Shown in pieces: positions 14,433 to 23,477 of a stretch of 64,000 nt of DNA (position 1 is the stretch's first letter; the number at the start of each line of letters is the position of its first letter). The position numbers and the translations under genes are program-made. This DNA is from Dyella sp. C11 (GTDB lineage: Bacteria > Pseudomonadota > Gammaproteobacteria > Xanthomonadales > Rhodanobacteraceae): contig NZ_QAVX01000012.1 in the NCBI RefSeq assembly GCF_003121485.1, positions 62,001 through 126,000 on the forward strand, given 5' to 3'. Under the pieces are notes generated by a model. It worked only from the letters and a program-made list of their open reading frames with translations, ran no database searches and was not told the origin of the DNA.

Positions 14433-15011
14433 TCAGTGGACCGGGTCGAGCCCCAATTGACGGTCGGAGCGCTGGTACTGGTTGTGGCCCACGGGCTGGA
14501 ACACGGCGCAGTGGGTCATGGCGCCGGAGTAGATGTGCAGGCTCACGGCTACGGCGTCATCGCTGGGGTTGCGGATGGTGTGGTATTCGTGGGGCGGGAT
14601 CAGGCTGCCGGCGGAGCCGGGGCCGGCCTGGATGGAGCCCACGGGCTGGAAGCAATAGTTGCCGTCTTCGTCGGCCAGGCGCTCGTACTGGACCACTTCC
14701 AGCGCGCCGCTCCACACGCCTTCCACGCACCACATGCCGCAATGGTCGTGAATGGGGGTGCCCTGGCCGGGGCCCCAGGTCATGGCGACCACGGCGTAAC
14801 CGTGTTCCTCGCTGCGGTACAGCTCGCGGCGGGCGTAGCGGCCTTCGGCGGTTTCGAACACGCAATCGGGCAGCTTCACTTCCTGGCCGCGGATGAGGCT
14901 GCACAGGCTGTTGCGAAGGCTGTCTGTCACGGCGCGCGTGGTGTCCTGCGACACGGCGGCGTCAATGGCGTCGATGAGTTTGCGTGAGCCGGGGAAATCC
15001 AGGGTAAGCAT
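14433..15011 (-). CDS. cdo: Cysteine dioxygenase, cupin type
   Basis: 192 residues from ATG 15011. The cupin metal site is visible as TPIHDHCGMWCVEG (His-x-His) and the later His in PPHEYHTIRN; Cys in the first motif may form the Cys-Tyr cofactor or its bacterial equivalent. Cysteine dioxygenase uses iron and O2 to convert cysteine to cysteine sulfinate, the first step of cysteine oxidation. It is encoded directly downstream of an O-acyltransferase in cysteine or methionine synthesis, so the pair may balance cysteine levels. An upstream in-frame start is possible. Confidence 0.88.
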   Translation of the reverse strand: MLTLDFPGSRKLIDAIDAAVSQDTTRAVTDSLRNSLCSLIRGQEVKLPDCVFETAEGRYARRELYRSEEHGYAVVAMTWGPGQGTPIHDHCGMWCVEGVWSGALEVVQYERLADEDGNYCFQPVGSIQAGPGSAGSLIPPHEYHTIRNPSDDAVAVSLHIYSGAMTHCAVFQPVGHNQYQRSDRQLGLDPVH

Positions 15012-15080
15012 GGCGTTCTCGGAGGTTGCGTGCTGCCCGCCCATCTTAGCAGCGCCGGCCCCAGGGCGCAGGCGGCTGCG

Positions 15081-16181
15081 TCAAAGCCCCCGGAGGAAAC
15101 CGCCTATGGCCCGGCTGTAGTTGGGAATGTCGACCAGGAAGGCGTCATGTCCCTGCGGCGAATTGAGCGCCACGAATTCCACCTCGGCATCGGCGGCGCG
15201 CAGGCCTTCGGCAATCTGTTCCTGTTGCTCCAGCGGGAACAGGATGTCGGTGCTTACGCCGATCACCATGGCCTTCTGGATGCGGATGCGCTTCAAGCCT
15301 TCCAGGATGCTGCCGTTGCCGTATTCGGCGATGTCGAACCAGTCGCTGGCGCGCGACAGGTAGAGATAGCTGTTGGGATCGAACGTATGCACGAAGCGCT
15401 GCGCGTGACCTTGCAGATACGACTCCACTTCGAACTCGAGGCCGAACGGGTTGTCGTCGCGCTGCTCGGGATCGAGGCGGATGCGCGCGAAGCGGCCGTT
15501 CCATTCCATGGCCGAGCGATAAGTGATCACGCCGAGCTTGCGCGCGATGCTCATGCCATCCAGGGGGTAGTTTTCGTCCGTGTAGCGCCCGTTGTTCCAG
15601 TGCGGATCAAGACGGATGGCCTCGCGCTGCAACGAGCGGATGGCGATGGCGAAGGGCTGTGCCTGCGGTGCGGTATCCACGCTGATGTGCGCGCGCACCG
15701 TGCCGGGGTGCAGCACCATGTAGGCGAGCGCGCTCATGCCGCCCATGGAGCAGCCGATGAGGCAGGAAAGTTGTTCGATGCCCAGGCTTGTCACGGCGAC
15801 ATGCGCTGCGTTCGCCACGTCTTCCAGCGACAGCTCGGGAAAGTCGAGGCGGTAAGGTTCGCCCGTCGCCGGGTTGATCGATGCGGCGCAGGTGGAGCCC
15901 TTGTCGCTGCCCAGCGAGTTCACGCAGATGACAAACCAGCGCGAGGTATCGATGGCCTTGCCGGGGCCGATCATCGCTTCCCACCAGCCTTCGCTGGGAT
16001 CTTCAGCGTTGGAAGCAGCGTGAGCGCTGGGCGAGAGGCCGGTGAGCAGCAGCACGGCGTTGTCGCTCGACTCGTTCAACGTGCCCCAGGTTTCATACGC
16101 CACGCGCGCATCGCGCAGTTCGCCGCCACGTTTCATCGCGAAGGGCGAGGGCAGTGGGCAGTAGCGGCGAGCGTCGGCCAT
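15081..16181 (-). CDS. MetX-like O-acyltransferase, probably serine O-succinyltransferase
   Basis: 366 residues, an alpha/beta hydrolase of the homoserine O-acetyltransferase family. The nucleophile is in LIGCSMGGMSALAY, the acid in VSTDILFPLE and the His in PQGHDAFLVD. In Xanthomonadales, proteins of this subgroup succinylate L-serine rather than acetylate homoserine, feeding cysteine synthesis; that assignment rests on family knowledge, and homoserine acyltransferase remains possible. Its ATG immediately follows the ccmI stop (TAAATG), so it is in the ccm transcript. Cysteine dioxygenase follows 69 bases later. Confidence 0.85.
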   Translation of the reverse strand: MADARRYCPLPSPFAMKRGGELRDARVAYETWGTLNESSDNAVLLLTGLSPSAHAASNAEDPSEGWWEAMIGPGKAIDTSRWFVICVNSLGSDKGSTCAASINPATGEPYRLDFPELSLEDVANAAHVAVTSLGIEQLSCLIGCSMGGMSALAYMVLHPGTVRAHISVDTAPQAQPFAIAIRSLQREAIRLDPHWNNGRYTDENYPLDGMSIARKLGVITYRSAMEWNGRFARIRLDPEQRDDNPFGLEFEVESYLQGHAQRFVHTFDPNSYLYLSRASDWFDIAEYGNGSILEGLKRIRIQKAMVIGVSTDILFPLEQQEQIAEGLRAADAEVEFVALNSPQGHDAFLVDIPNYSRAIGGFLRGL

Positions 16182-17228
16182 TTAATGAACCTTATCGATG
16201 CTGATCTTGACGGGCGAATGCGTGTTCACGTCGACCACACCGGCATCGCCTTCCAGGTCGCCTGGCTGGGCGATGGCCTGGCCGCTCTTGCTGATGCGGG
16301 CGCCGACGAACACGCGCGATGCCGAGGATAGTTTGAGTTGCGGCGTCATGCCCATGCCGTCGTTGAGTGTGACGGTGGCGGGCAGGGCGGAGGCGTCCAT
16401 TTTCGCCACGGCCAGCGGCATCGGCGGGCCCTGGTCGGCGCGGGCATAAACGAACAACGTATCGCCCGGCGCGAGCTTGTCCTTCAGCGTGGGAGATAGG
16501 GCCACCTGCACCTGCAGCGAGGGTTGCGTGGCTTCCGCTGCCGGGGTTTCCGGCGCGGTCTTGCCGGCGCCGTTGATGCGCGCATCGGCCACGGCGATCT
16601 GCTCGGCCACGGCCTTGGCCACGTTGGAGTCGGGGTCAAGCTGCGGTTGCAGCTGGCGCCAGGTGGCCGCGGCCTTGGCGTATTCGTCGTGCTGGAACTG
16701 GCTGATGCCGAGCAGCCACAGGCCGCGCTGGCTTTGCGGGTCGATCTGCACGGCGCGCTCAAGCAGTTCGCGTGCACGGCCTTCGATGCGGTGATCGTCG
16801 CGCAGCAGCGAATCGGCTTCGGCCCAGCCCACCATGGCCACGCCGTTGTTCGGGTCTACGCGCAGTGCTTCACCGTAAGCGTCGCGTGCTTCGGTGGAGC
16901 GGTGCATCACGCTGTAGGTCTGTCCCAGCAGCATCCAGCCCTGCACATCGTCCGGCTTCTGCACCAGGTGCGCCTTCAGCTCGTCGACGGCCTGGTCGAT
17001 ACTCATGCCGGTTTGGGCCTTGGGCACGCCATTGAGCGCCACCGGCGTACCGATGGCCATGTAAAGGCCGACGGCTGCCAGCGGCAAACAGAACGCCACG
17101 ACCATGGCGAGCACGAACAGGCCGCGGGGTTGTCCCTGCTGGCGCCCATGACGAATCAGCGGCCACAACAGCAGTAGCAGCGCCGCGACGATCATCGCCG
17201 CAGCGATCAAGTAAAAAGCCAGCCTCAC
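16182..17228 (-). CDS. ccmI: Cytochrome c maturation protein CcmI (CycH)
   Basis: 348 residues. Two N-terminal transmembrane helices (LIAAAMIVAALLLLLWPL and VLAMVVAFCLPLAAVGLY) are followed by a TPR domain (about residues 80-210; VQGWMLLGQTYSVMHRSTEA and similar) and a C-terminal beta domain. CcmI binds the C-terminus of apocytochrome c and delivers it to the CcmF/H haem lyase in the periplasm. The start overlaps the end of ccmH by four bases. It is the last of the nine ccm genes here and is coupled to the following acyltransferase gene. Confidence 0.92.
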   Translation of the reverse strand: MRLAFYLIAAAMIVAALLLLLWPLIRHGRQQGQPRGLFVLAMVVAFCLPLAAVGLYMAIGTPVALNGVPKAQTGMSIDQAVDELKAHLVQKPDDVQGWMLLGQTYSVMHRSTEARDAYGEALRVDPNNGVAMVGWAEADSLLRDDHRIEGRARELLERAVQIDPQSQRGLWLLGISQFQHDEYAKAAATWRQLQPQLDPDSNVAKAVAEQIAVADARINGAGKTAPETPAAEATQPSLQVQVALSPTLKDKLAPGDTLFVYARADQGPPMPLAVAKMDASALPATVTLNDGMGMTPQLKLSSASRVFVGARISKSGQAIAQPGDLEGDAGVVDVNTHSPVKISIDKVH

Positions 17229-17743
17229 CAGTCGTCCCCTTCATTGGCCGGCTTGTCGTCGGTGATCACGGCTCCTGCGCGTCCGCGACGGCGCACGGTG
17301 ACCACAACCACGGCGGCGCCTGCCAGCAGTATCACCAACGGCCCGAACCACAGCAGCAGCGTGTTGCGGTTCACGGGCGGGTCGTACAACACAAAATCGG
17401 AATAGCGATCGACAAGGTACTGCTTGATCTCCTCGTCGCTCTTGCCCTGCTGCATCAGGTTGAACACTTCGTGGCGCAGGTCGCGTGCAAGGTCGGCGTT
17501 GGAGTCGGCCAGGTTTTCGTTCTGGCACACCAGGCAGCGCAGTTCGCGCGTGAGGTTCTGGAAGCGGACTTCCTGCGCGTGATCCTTGAAGGGCAGGGGA
17601 TCGATGGCTTGGGCGAATGCCAGGCTTGCAAAGAACAGCAGCGCCAACTGTAGGAGCGCACTTTGTGCGCGACCCCATGCTCGCCGCTTCGTCGGGTTGT
17701 CGCGCACAAAGTGCGCTCCTACAGGGGAGCGGTGAGGGGTCAC
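17225..17743 (-). CDS. ccmH: Cytochrome c maturation protein CcmH (CcmL type) with REP-altered N-terminus
   Basis: 172 residues from GTG 17743, which overlaps the TGA of ccmG and so is the coupled start. The functional parts are normal: signal helix LALLFFASLAFAQ, the redox motif LRCLVCQNEN (Cys-x2-Cys) and a C-terminal membrane helix. CcmH reduces apocytochrome thiols for haem ligation. The first about 30 residues are encoded by a REP-like inverted repeat pair inserted in frame, giving a basic, unusually long N-region before the signal helix. A later start would avoid this but has no ribosome site. Confidence 0.88.
   Translation of the reverse strand: MTPHRSPVGAHFVRDNPTKRRAWGRAQSALLQLALLFFASLAFAQAIDPLPFKDHAQEVRFQNLTRELRCLVCQNENLADSNADLARDLRHEVFNLMQQGKSDEEIKQYLVDRYSDFVLYDPPVNRNTLLLWFGPLVILLAGAAVVVVTVRRRGRAGAVITDDKPANEGDDW
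17648..17724. repeat. REP-like inverted pair inside the 5' end of ccmH
   Basis: Perfect 26-base arms, 17648-17673 and 17699-17724, separated by 25 bases; the left arm begins CTGTAGGAGCGCACTTTGTG. This GC-rich palindrome with TAGGAGCGCAC ends is the usual form of REP doublets in Pseudomonas and Xanthomonadales. Here it lies within coding sequence and leaves the frame open. Confidence 0.8.
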
Positions 17744-18282
17744 GGCTGCTCCTTCGCCAGTGCGGCAATGGCCGGCTTCAATTCCTTCTCGATCGCTTCC
17801 GGCGTCAGCGGGCCGATACGCTTGTAGCGAATGATGCCCTTGCCATCGACCAGGAAACTTTCCGGCGCGCCATACACACCGAAATCGATGGCGGTGCGGC
17901 CTTCGCGATCCACGATCACCGTGTCGTACGGATTGCCGTGCTTGTCGAGCCAGTTCTTGGCGTCCGCGGCTTCATCCTTGTAGTTGTAGCCGATGACAGG
18001 TACGCCGATGGACTTGCCTTCGGCCATCAGCACCGGGTGTTCCTCGCCGCAGGCAATGCACCAGCTGGCGAACACGTTGATGAGGTAGGGTTTGCCGAGC
18101 AGCGCGTCGCGGCTCACCGTCTGTGCGGGATCGTCCAGTTTGGGCAGCACGAACGCAGGCGCAGGCTTGTTGATCAGCGGCGACGGCACTTCGCGCTGGT
18201 CATGCTGCGTGTTCCACCAGATGCCGAAGCCGAACAGCGCCACCAGCAGCAGGAAACCGAAGAACGGAATCAGGCGGCTCAT
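17740..18282 (-). CDS. ccmG: Thiol:disulfide interchange protein CcmG/DsbE
   Basis: 180 residues. An N-terminal membrane anchor (IPFFGFLLLVALFGFGIW) is followed by a periplasmic thioredoxin fold with active site FASWCIACGEEHPVL (WCxxC) and the cis-Pro region YGAPESFLVDG. It supplies reductant for apocytochrome c cysteines together with CcmH. The residues between the cysteines are Ile-Ala rather than the commoner Pro-Thr/Pro-Ser. It overlaps ccmF upstream and ccmH downstream by four bases each. Confidence 0.93.
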   Translation of the reverse strand: MSRLIPFFGFLLLVALFGFGIWWNTQHDQREVPSPLINKPAPAFVLPKLDDPAQTVSRDALLGKPYLINVFASWCIACGEEHPVLMAEGKSIGVPVIGYNYKDEAADAKNWLDKHGNPYDTVIVDREGRTAIDFGVYGAPESFLVDGKGIIRYKRIGPLTPEAIEKELKPAIAALAKEQP

Positions 18283-20252
18283 GCGCGCGACTCCTGCAGC
18301 GCGGGCGAGGAAATGGTTTCGGTTTCGGCGACGCGCTTGGTGCGGAAGCGACGATCAGCGGCGGCGAAGAAACCACCCAGCATCATGAAAAGACCGCCGG
18401 CCCAGATCCAGCGCACGAACGGTTTGTCGTAGAGGCGCAGGGCCCACGCACCCTCCGGCTGCTTCGGGTCCATGGGTTCGCCGAGCGCCACGTACAGGTC
18501 GCGGAAAAGGCCGGGGTTAATGGCCGATTCCGTCTGCACCTGGCCGCGCAGGTAGGTGCGCTTCTGCGGATGCATCACGGCGACTTCGCTGCCGTTGCGC
18601 ATCACGGTGACCACGCCCTGGTCACCCTGCCAGTTCGGTCCGGTCGTGTGCTGCACGCCATCGAAGCGGAATTCGTAGCCGCCGATGCTTTCGGTCTGGC
18701 CCGGTGCCACGCGCACGTCGCGCTCCACGCTCAGCGCATTGGTGAGCAGTACGCCTGCCAGAAACACGCCCACGCCAAAGTGTGCGAGCAGCATGCCGGC
18801 CATTTCCGCGGGATAACGGCGCCCAGCGGGCATCTCGCGCCAGCGCTTGAACACGTAGAGCAGCGTGCCGAAGCCGCACCACACCGCCGCGGCCGTGCCG
18901 GCAATGGCTTTCGATTCACCACCGGTGGCGAACGCCGCGAGGATGGCGCAGGCAACAGCCGCAAGGCCTGCACGCCACAGCACGTTCTTCAGCACCGGCA
19001 CGTCGCTCTTGCCCCAGCGCAGATACGGGCCGAACGGCAGCAGCACGACCACGGGAATCATCAGCAGGGTGAACAGGAAACCGAAGTAGGGCGGTCCCAC
19101 CGAAATCTTGCCCAGGTTCAACGCATCGCCCAGCAACGGGAACAGCGTGCCAAGCAGCACCATGGCAGCGGCCACGGTGAGCATCAGGTTGCCGATGAGG
19201 ATGGCCGTTTCGCGCGACACCACGCTGAAGGGCTTGCCGCCCGCCACCTTCGGTGCGCGCAGCGCATACAGCAGCAACGAGCCGCCGACCACCACCGCGA
19301 GGAAGCACAGGATGAAAAGGCCGCGGCGCGGATCGGATGCGAATGCATGCACCGACGTCAGCACGCCCGAGCGCACCAGGAACGTACCGAGCAGCGACAG
19401 CGAAAAGGCGAAGATGGAAAGCAGGATGGTCCACGCGCGCAGGCCGCCGCGTTTTTCCGTCACGGCCTGTGCGTGGATCAACGCCGCACCCACCAGCCAG
19501 GGCATGAAGCTCGCGTTCTCCACCGGGTCCCAGAACCACCAGCCGCCCCAGCCGAGTTCAGCGTAGGCCCACCAGCTGCCCGCGACGATGCCGGCAGAGA
19601 GGCAGCCCCATGCCACGTTGGTCCACGGACGCGCCCACCGCACCCACGCCTGTTCCAGTTCACCGCCAAGCAAGGCAGCGATGGAGAACGCGAACGCCAC
19701 CGAGAACCCCACATAGCCCATGTAGAGCACCGGCGGGTGGAACGTCATGCCCGGGTCCTGCAACACCGGGTTGAGGTCGCCGCCATCGGGCGGCATGGGC
19801 AGCAGGCGTGCGAACGGATTCGACGTGAAGATGATGAAGGCGAGAAAGCCCACCGCCACCAGTCCGAGCACGCCGAGCACGCGCGCCACGAACACGTCCG
19901 GCAGGTTGCGGCTCAAGGTGGCCAGCGCGAGCGTCCACAGGTTGAGGATGAAGATCCACAGCAGCAGCGAACCTTCGTGTGCACCCCACACGGCCGCGAT
20001 GCGGTAGTACCACGGCAACGCGAGATTGGAATTGTCGGCGACGTACTGCACCGAGAAATCGAACGACAAGAAAGCCCACGTGAGCAGGCCGAAGGCGAGC
20101 GCCACGAATACGGCTTGCCCTGCGGCGGCCGGTCGCGCAATGGCCATCAGGGCGCGTTTGCCGTTCCATGCGCCGACAAGTGGAAGAACGCCCTGCGCAA
20201 ACGCGAGCAGCAGGGCGAGGATCAGCGCGAGTTGGCCCAGTTCCGGCGTCAT
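18279..20252 (-). CDS. ccmF: Cytochrome c haem lyase subunit CcmF
   Basis: 657 residues with about 14-15 transmembrane helices. The haem-handling WWD signature is visible in [20 protein letters not shown], and [11 protein letters not shown] and a His-containing LLSHFGV-like region supply haem ligand positions. CcmF joins haem to the CxxCH motif of apocytochrome c in the inner membrane with CcmH and CcmI. Length and order are typical. It overlaps ccmE by four bases. Confidence 0.95.
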   Translation of the reverse strand: MTPELGQLALILALLLAFAQGVLPLVGAWNGKRALMAIARPAAAGQAVFVALAFGLLTWAFLSFDFSVQYVADNSNLALPWYYRIAAVWGAHEGSLLLWIFILNLWTLALATLSRNLPDVFVARVLGVLGLVAVGFLAFIIFTSNPFARLLPMPPDGGDLNPVLQDPGMTFHPPVLYMGYVGFSVAFAFSIAALLGGELEQAWVRWARPWTNVAWGCLSAGIVAGSWWAYAELGWGGWWFWDPVENASFMPWLVGAALIHAQAVTEKRGGLRAWTILLSIFAFSLSLLGTFLVRSGVLTSVHAFASDPRRGLFILCFLAVVVGGSLLLYALRAPKVAGGKPFSVVSRETAILIGNLMLTVAAAMVLLGTLFPLLGDALNLGKISVGPPYFGFLFTLLMIPVVVLLPFGPYLRWGKSDVPVLKNVLWRAGLAAVACAILAAFATGGESKAIAGTAAAVWCGFGTLLYVFKRWREMPAGRRYPAEMAGMLLAHFGVGVFLAGVLLTNALSVERDVRVAPGQTESIGGYEFRFDGVQHTTGPNWQGDQGVVTVMRNGSEVAVMHPQKRTYLRGQVQTESAINPGLFRDLYVALGEPMDPKQPEGAWALRLYDKPFVRWIWAGGLFMMLGGFFAAADRRFRTKRVAETETISSPALQESRA

Positions 20253-20722
20253 TGCGGCTTGTCCTGCGCGGCTTCTTCGTTGACGTTCTTGCCCTCGTGC
20301 GCCTTCGCCATGGCGTCCTTCAATTCCTTGGGCATGTAGGTTTCGTCATGCTTGGCCAGCACTTCGGTGGCGATGAAACGTGCGTTGTCCATGTGGCCCG
20401 TGGCGATCACCGACTGATTGTCGCGAAACAGGTCGGGCAGGATGCCGGTGTATTCCACCGGCATCGATCCGCTGGCATCGACCACGGTGAAGGTGACCTT
20501 CAGCGTATCGTTGGCGCGCTGGATGGAACCGGCCTTCACCATGCCGCCGAGGCGGAACGTCTTGTAGCTGGTCGCCTGTCCTGTCTGCACCTGACTGGGA
20601 GTGAACAGGTAGTTCATGTTCTGCTGCAGTGCGAACACGATCAGGCCGACGGCGACCACGGCGGCGGCAATCACGAGCAGGACAATGGTGAGGCGGCGTT
20701 TGCGGGTGGGGTTCATGCTCAT
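20249..20722 (-). CDS. ccmE: Haem chaperone CcmE
   Basis: 157 residues, membrane-anchored by [20 protein letters not shown] with an OB-fold periplasmic domain. The covalent haem-binding His is in [11 protein letters not shown], the family HxxxY motif. It receives haem from CcmABCD and hands it to CcmF. ATG 20722 or ATG 20716 (MNPTRKRRL, the commoner family start) can be used; neither has a strong ribosome site. It is separated from ccmD by an inverted-repeat element at 20767-20858. Confidence 0.93.
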   Translation of the reverse strand: MSMNPTRKRRLTIVLLVIAAAVVAVGLIVFALQQNMNYLFTPSQVQTGQATSYKTFRLGGMVKAGSIQRANDTLKVTFTVVDASGSMPVEYTGILPDLFRDNQSVIATGHMDNARFIATEVLAKHDETYMPKELKDAMAKAHEGKNVNEEAAQDKPQ

Positions 20723-20766
20723 TCGTCTGGAAACGTGTTCGAAGTTTTTCCAACGTGTCGATCGCC

Positions 20767-20858
20767 CTCACCGTCATTCCCGCGAAGGCGGGAATCCAGC
20801 GCCTTTGATCGTGCGTGGAAAGACACTGGATTCCCGCCTTCGCGGGAATGACGGTGAG
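20767..20858. repeat. Inverted repeat element between ccmD and ccmE
   Basis: Perfect 33-base arms at 20767-20799 and 20826-20858; the left arm begins CTCACCGTCATTCCCGCGAA. Each arm itself contains the small palindrome CCCGCNNNNGCGGG. A diverged second copy is at 23313-23441. It interrupts an otherwise tightly coupled operon and may attenuate or stabilise the mRNA. Confidence 0.8.
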
Positions 20859-20904
20859 GAGATTGGACCTTGGCGCAAGACATCAATGAGGTTCTCAGTG
20901 TGCC

Positions 20905-21090
20905 TTACGGCGCGGACGGGTTGCGTTGCTGGCGCGCGGCCTGGCGCGCCATGCGCCCACGCAACTCGCGCAGGTTGCGACGACGGCGCAGCCACGGGTT
21001 CACATAGTCGGCGATAAGGACGATGAAGAACACGGCATAGGCTGGCCACACGTACATGGCGTAGCCACCCATCGCGAAGAACGCGCTCAT
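20905..21090 (-). CDS. ccmD: Haem exporter protein CcmD
   Basis: 61 residues: one transmembrane helix (MYVWPAYAVFFIVLIADYV) and a basic cytoplasmic tail RRRRNLRELRGRMARQ, the standard CcmD layout. It helps release holo-CcmE from the CcmABC complex. The start overlaps the ccmC stop by four bases. Confidence 0.9.
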   Translation of the reverse strand: MSAFFAMGGYAMYVWPAYAVFFIVLIADYVNPWLRRRRNLRELRGRMARQAARQQRNPSAP

Positions 21091-21845
21091 GCGCGGCCCT
21101 CCGCTTCAGCGATCTGCTTGACCCAATCCTTGCCACTCTCCATCGACAGCAGATCCGTGCGCACGCGACCGAACAGGCTGGCGATGTAATAGAACTTGGT
21201 GGCGGCCATCATGGTGAGCAACGGCCACAGCATGGCGCCGCTGATCTTCGACGGACCGAGGATGCGAATGGTGGAACCCTGGTGCAGCGTGTTCCACCAG
21301 TTCACCGAGAAATGCACGATCGGCACGTTGATGATGCCGATGAGGGCGAGGAACGCCGCGGCGCGCGCGCCCTGGCGGCGGTCTTCGAACGAGTGGTACA
21401 GGCCGATCACGCCGAGGTAGAGAAACAGCAGCACGAGCTCGGAGGTAAGGCGCGCATCCCACGTCCACCACGTGCCCCACATCGGCTTGCCCCACAGGGA
21501 ACCGGTGACCAGCGTGATGAAGGTGAATGCCGCGCCGATGGGCGCCGATTCCATCGCCACCACTTCGGCCAGCTTGATGCGCCACACCAGCGAGATGAAC
21601 GAGGCCACGGCCATCATGCCGTAGCAGAACAGGCTCATCCATGCGCATGGCACGTGGATGAAGATGATGCGATAGGCATCGCCCTGCTGGTAATCGGCGG
21701 GCGCCAGCACCAGGCCGCCGTACAGCGCGATGGCGCCAGTGATCAGCGCAAGTCCCAACGCCCAAGGCCGTACGATGCCGGCAAAGCGGTAGAAGTTCGG
21801 CGGCGAGCTGAGCTTGTGAACCCAGAGTGGGATCCAGTTGGCCAT
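21087..21845 (-). CDS. ccmC: Haem transporter/handling protein CcmC
   Basis: 252 residues from ATG 21845; a longer frame upstream overlaps ccmB and is not needed. Six transmembrane helices with the tryptophan-rich signature WGKPMWGTWWTWDARLTSE and flanking His residues (HVPCAWMS, YHSFEDRRQ). CcmC loads haem on CcmE. It follows ccmB with a ten-base gap. Confidence 0.94.
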   Translation of the reverse strand: MANWIPLWVHKLSSPPNFYRFAGIVRPWALGLALITGAIALYGGLVLAPADYQQGDAYRIIFIHVPCAWMSLFCYGMMAVASFISLVWRIKLAEVVAMESAPIGAAFTFITLVTGSLWGKPMWGTWWTWDARLTSELVLLFLYLGVIGLYHSFEDRRQGARAAAFLALIGIINVPIVHFSVNWWNTLHQGSTIRILGPSKISGAMLWPLLTMMAATKFYYIASLFGRVRTDLLSMESGKDWVKQIAEAEGRA

Positions 21846-21855
21846 GAGAACCTGT

Positions 21856-22542
21856 CTATGCGTCCAGAGCGATGCGGAGGGCGGCAGCACAGGCGAGCGG
21901 AGCCAATACCAGGGCCATAACCAACGCGGCCCCCAGCCAGGCAATGGGCGCAAGCCACGGCAGCCCTTGTTGAGCCGCGGCGACAGCGCCTGCGGCAAAG
22001 ATCACCACGGGTACGCACAGCGGCAGCAGCATCAGCGCCAGGAGCATACCAGAGCGTCGCGTGCCAGCCGTCAGCGCCACCAGCACGGCGCCAAGCAGGC
22101 TCAGCAGGGGCGTAGACAGCAGTAGCGCGTAGACCAGCACCGGCATCACCGCCGTCGGCAAATGCAGCATGCCGGCCAGCAGGGGCGCGATGACGATGAG
22201 CGGCAAAGCCGTGGTGATCCAGTGCGCGAGAATTTTCATGCCGAGCATGAGTGCCAGCGGCTGGGGTGAAAGGATGAGTTGTTCCAGCGATCCGTCTTCG
22301 ATATCGCTGCGGAACATGGCATCCAGCGCCAGCAGCATGGCCAGCAACATGGTCACCAGCACCGCGCCACCGGCGATGCGCTGGAGCAGGGCATCTTCCG
22401 GCCCCAGCGCGAACGGGAACAGCGTGATGACGATGAGTGCGTAGAGCACCGGCATGACGATGTCGCCACGACGACGCCAGGCCAGGGTGAGGTCGCGGCG
22501 CAGCACGGCGGCGCAGGCGGATACGAGCGGCGCGTGACTCAT
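21856..22542 (-). CDS. ccmB: Haem exporter permease CcmB
   Basis: 228 residues with six hydrophobic helices and the cytoplasmic FRSDIEDGSLEQLILSP segment conserved in CcmB. It forms the ABC permease with CcmA, whose ATP hydrolysis drives release of haem-loaded CcmE. The ATG overlaps the ccmA stop by four bases. Confidence 0.94.
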   Translation of the reverse strand: MSHAPLVSACAAVLRRDLTLAWRRRGDIVMPVLYALIVITLFPFALGPEDALLQRIAGGAVLVTMLLAMLLALDAMFRSDIEDGSLEQLILSPQPLALMLGMKILAHWITTALPLIVIAPLLAGMLHLPTAVMPVLVYALLLSTPLLSLLGAVLVALTAGTRRSGMLLALMLLPLCVPVVIFAAGAVAAAQQGLPWLAPIAWLGAALVMALVLAPLACAAALRIALDA

Positions 22543-23177
22543 ACGTGCATGCGTACCCGTTTGGGTTCGCCGTGGAGAAAGCTCACCGCGCCGTGGCTGG
22601 TCACCAAGGCTGCACCGCCTTCGGCGGCATGCTGTTCGAGCAGGCGGTTCACCATGTCGATGCCGATGCGGTCGAGATTGGCGTAGGGCTCGTCCAGCAG
22701 CCAGAGCGTAGCGGGAAGCAGCAGCAGGCCGGCCAGCGCGGCGCGCTTTTTCTGGCCGGCGGAGAGACGCCGGGTGGGTTCGTCTTCATAACCGGCCAGG
22801 CCGATGTCGGCCAGCACGTTGTCCACCGAGCGACCGTCACGCGTGCCGTAGAGGCCTGCCGCAACGACGAGGTTCTCCCGCGCGGTGAGATCGGCTTTCA
22901 AGCCGAGGTGATGGCCGAGGAACAAGGTGTCGCCGAGATGCTCCTCGCGCCGCCACGGTTTTCCGCGCCACGTGAGCGTGCCCTCGTCGATGTGCAGCAA
23001 TCCGGCGAGGATGCGCAGCAAGGTGGTTTTGCCGCTGCCGTTGTCGCCTTCCACCAACGCCACTTCGCCCTCGTGGAGGGAGAAATCCAGCGGGCCGAAC
23101 ACGGGTTCGTCCTGGCGGTAGAAGGAGAGCGCCCGAGCCTCCAGGAGAGGCGGGGCGACGGCGTCGGGTGCAGTCAT
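22539..23177 (-). CDS. ccmA: Cytochrome c maturation ATP-binding protein CcmA
   Basis: 212 residues from ATG 23177. ABC ATPase motifs: Walker A EGDNGSGKTTLL, signature RRLSAGQKKRAAL and Walker B LWLLDEPYANLD. It is the ATPase of the CcmABCD complex and the first gene of the ccm operon. Longer upstream starts enter low-complexity sequence and the repeat element at 23313-23441. No strong ribosome site is visible before the ATG, so start choice is moderately certain. Confidence 0.93.
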   Translation of the reverse strand: MTAPDAVAPPLLEARALSFYRQDEPVFGPLDFSLHEGEVALVEGDNGSGKTTLLRILAGLLHIDEGTLTWRGKPWRREEHLGDTLFLGHHLGLKADLTARENLVVAAGLYGTRDGRSVDNVLADIGLAGYEDEPTRRLSAGQKKRAALAGLLLLPATLWLLDEPYANLDRIGIDMVNRLLEQHAAEGGAALVTSHGAVSFLHGEPKRVRMHV

Positions 23178-23312
23178 CGGTCGATTGTCCGCAAAGCCCG
23201 GCGGGCTTGTCCATGCGGCGGGGTGACGCCAAAGGGTGGTGTGGGTTTCGGGGGGAAGGGCGCCCGGCGTTCTGGAGGCTTGGTCAAAGTCTTGCCAGAG
23301 AGTTGCTAACCA

Positions 23313-23441
23313 CTCACCGTCATTCCCGCTTTCGCGGGAATCCAGCGCCTTTGGGGCTGCTTTGACGAGCAAAAGTCACTGGACGACCAGCCCTTGGGGC
23401 TGTTGAAAAGGACCTCCCGCTTTCGCCGGAATGACGGTGAG
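23313..23441. repeat. Second, diverged copy of the CCGTCATTCCCGC inverted repeat
   Basis: Outer arms CTCACCGTCATTCCCGC and its complement flank a longer, less regular centre than the copy at 20767-20858, and the right arm has substitutions. It lies upstream of ccmA, so this repeat type brackets the ccmABCD part of the operon. Confidence 0.7.
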
Positions 23442-23477
23442 GGACATGGGTGTCAATGCAAGTCTTTGAATAAGCGC

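Noticed and set aside
18570-20339. 589-codon open frame on the plus strand
   Set aside because: It is antisense to ccmF and rich in His, Gln and Arg with no domain; ccmF is fully supported.
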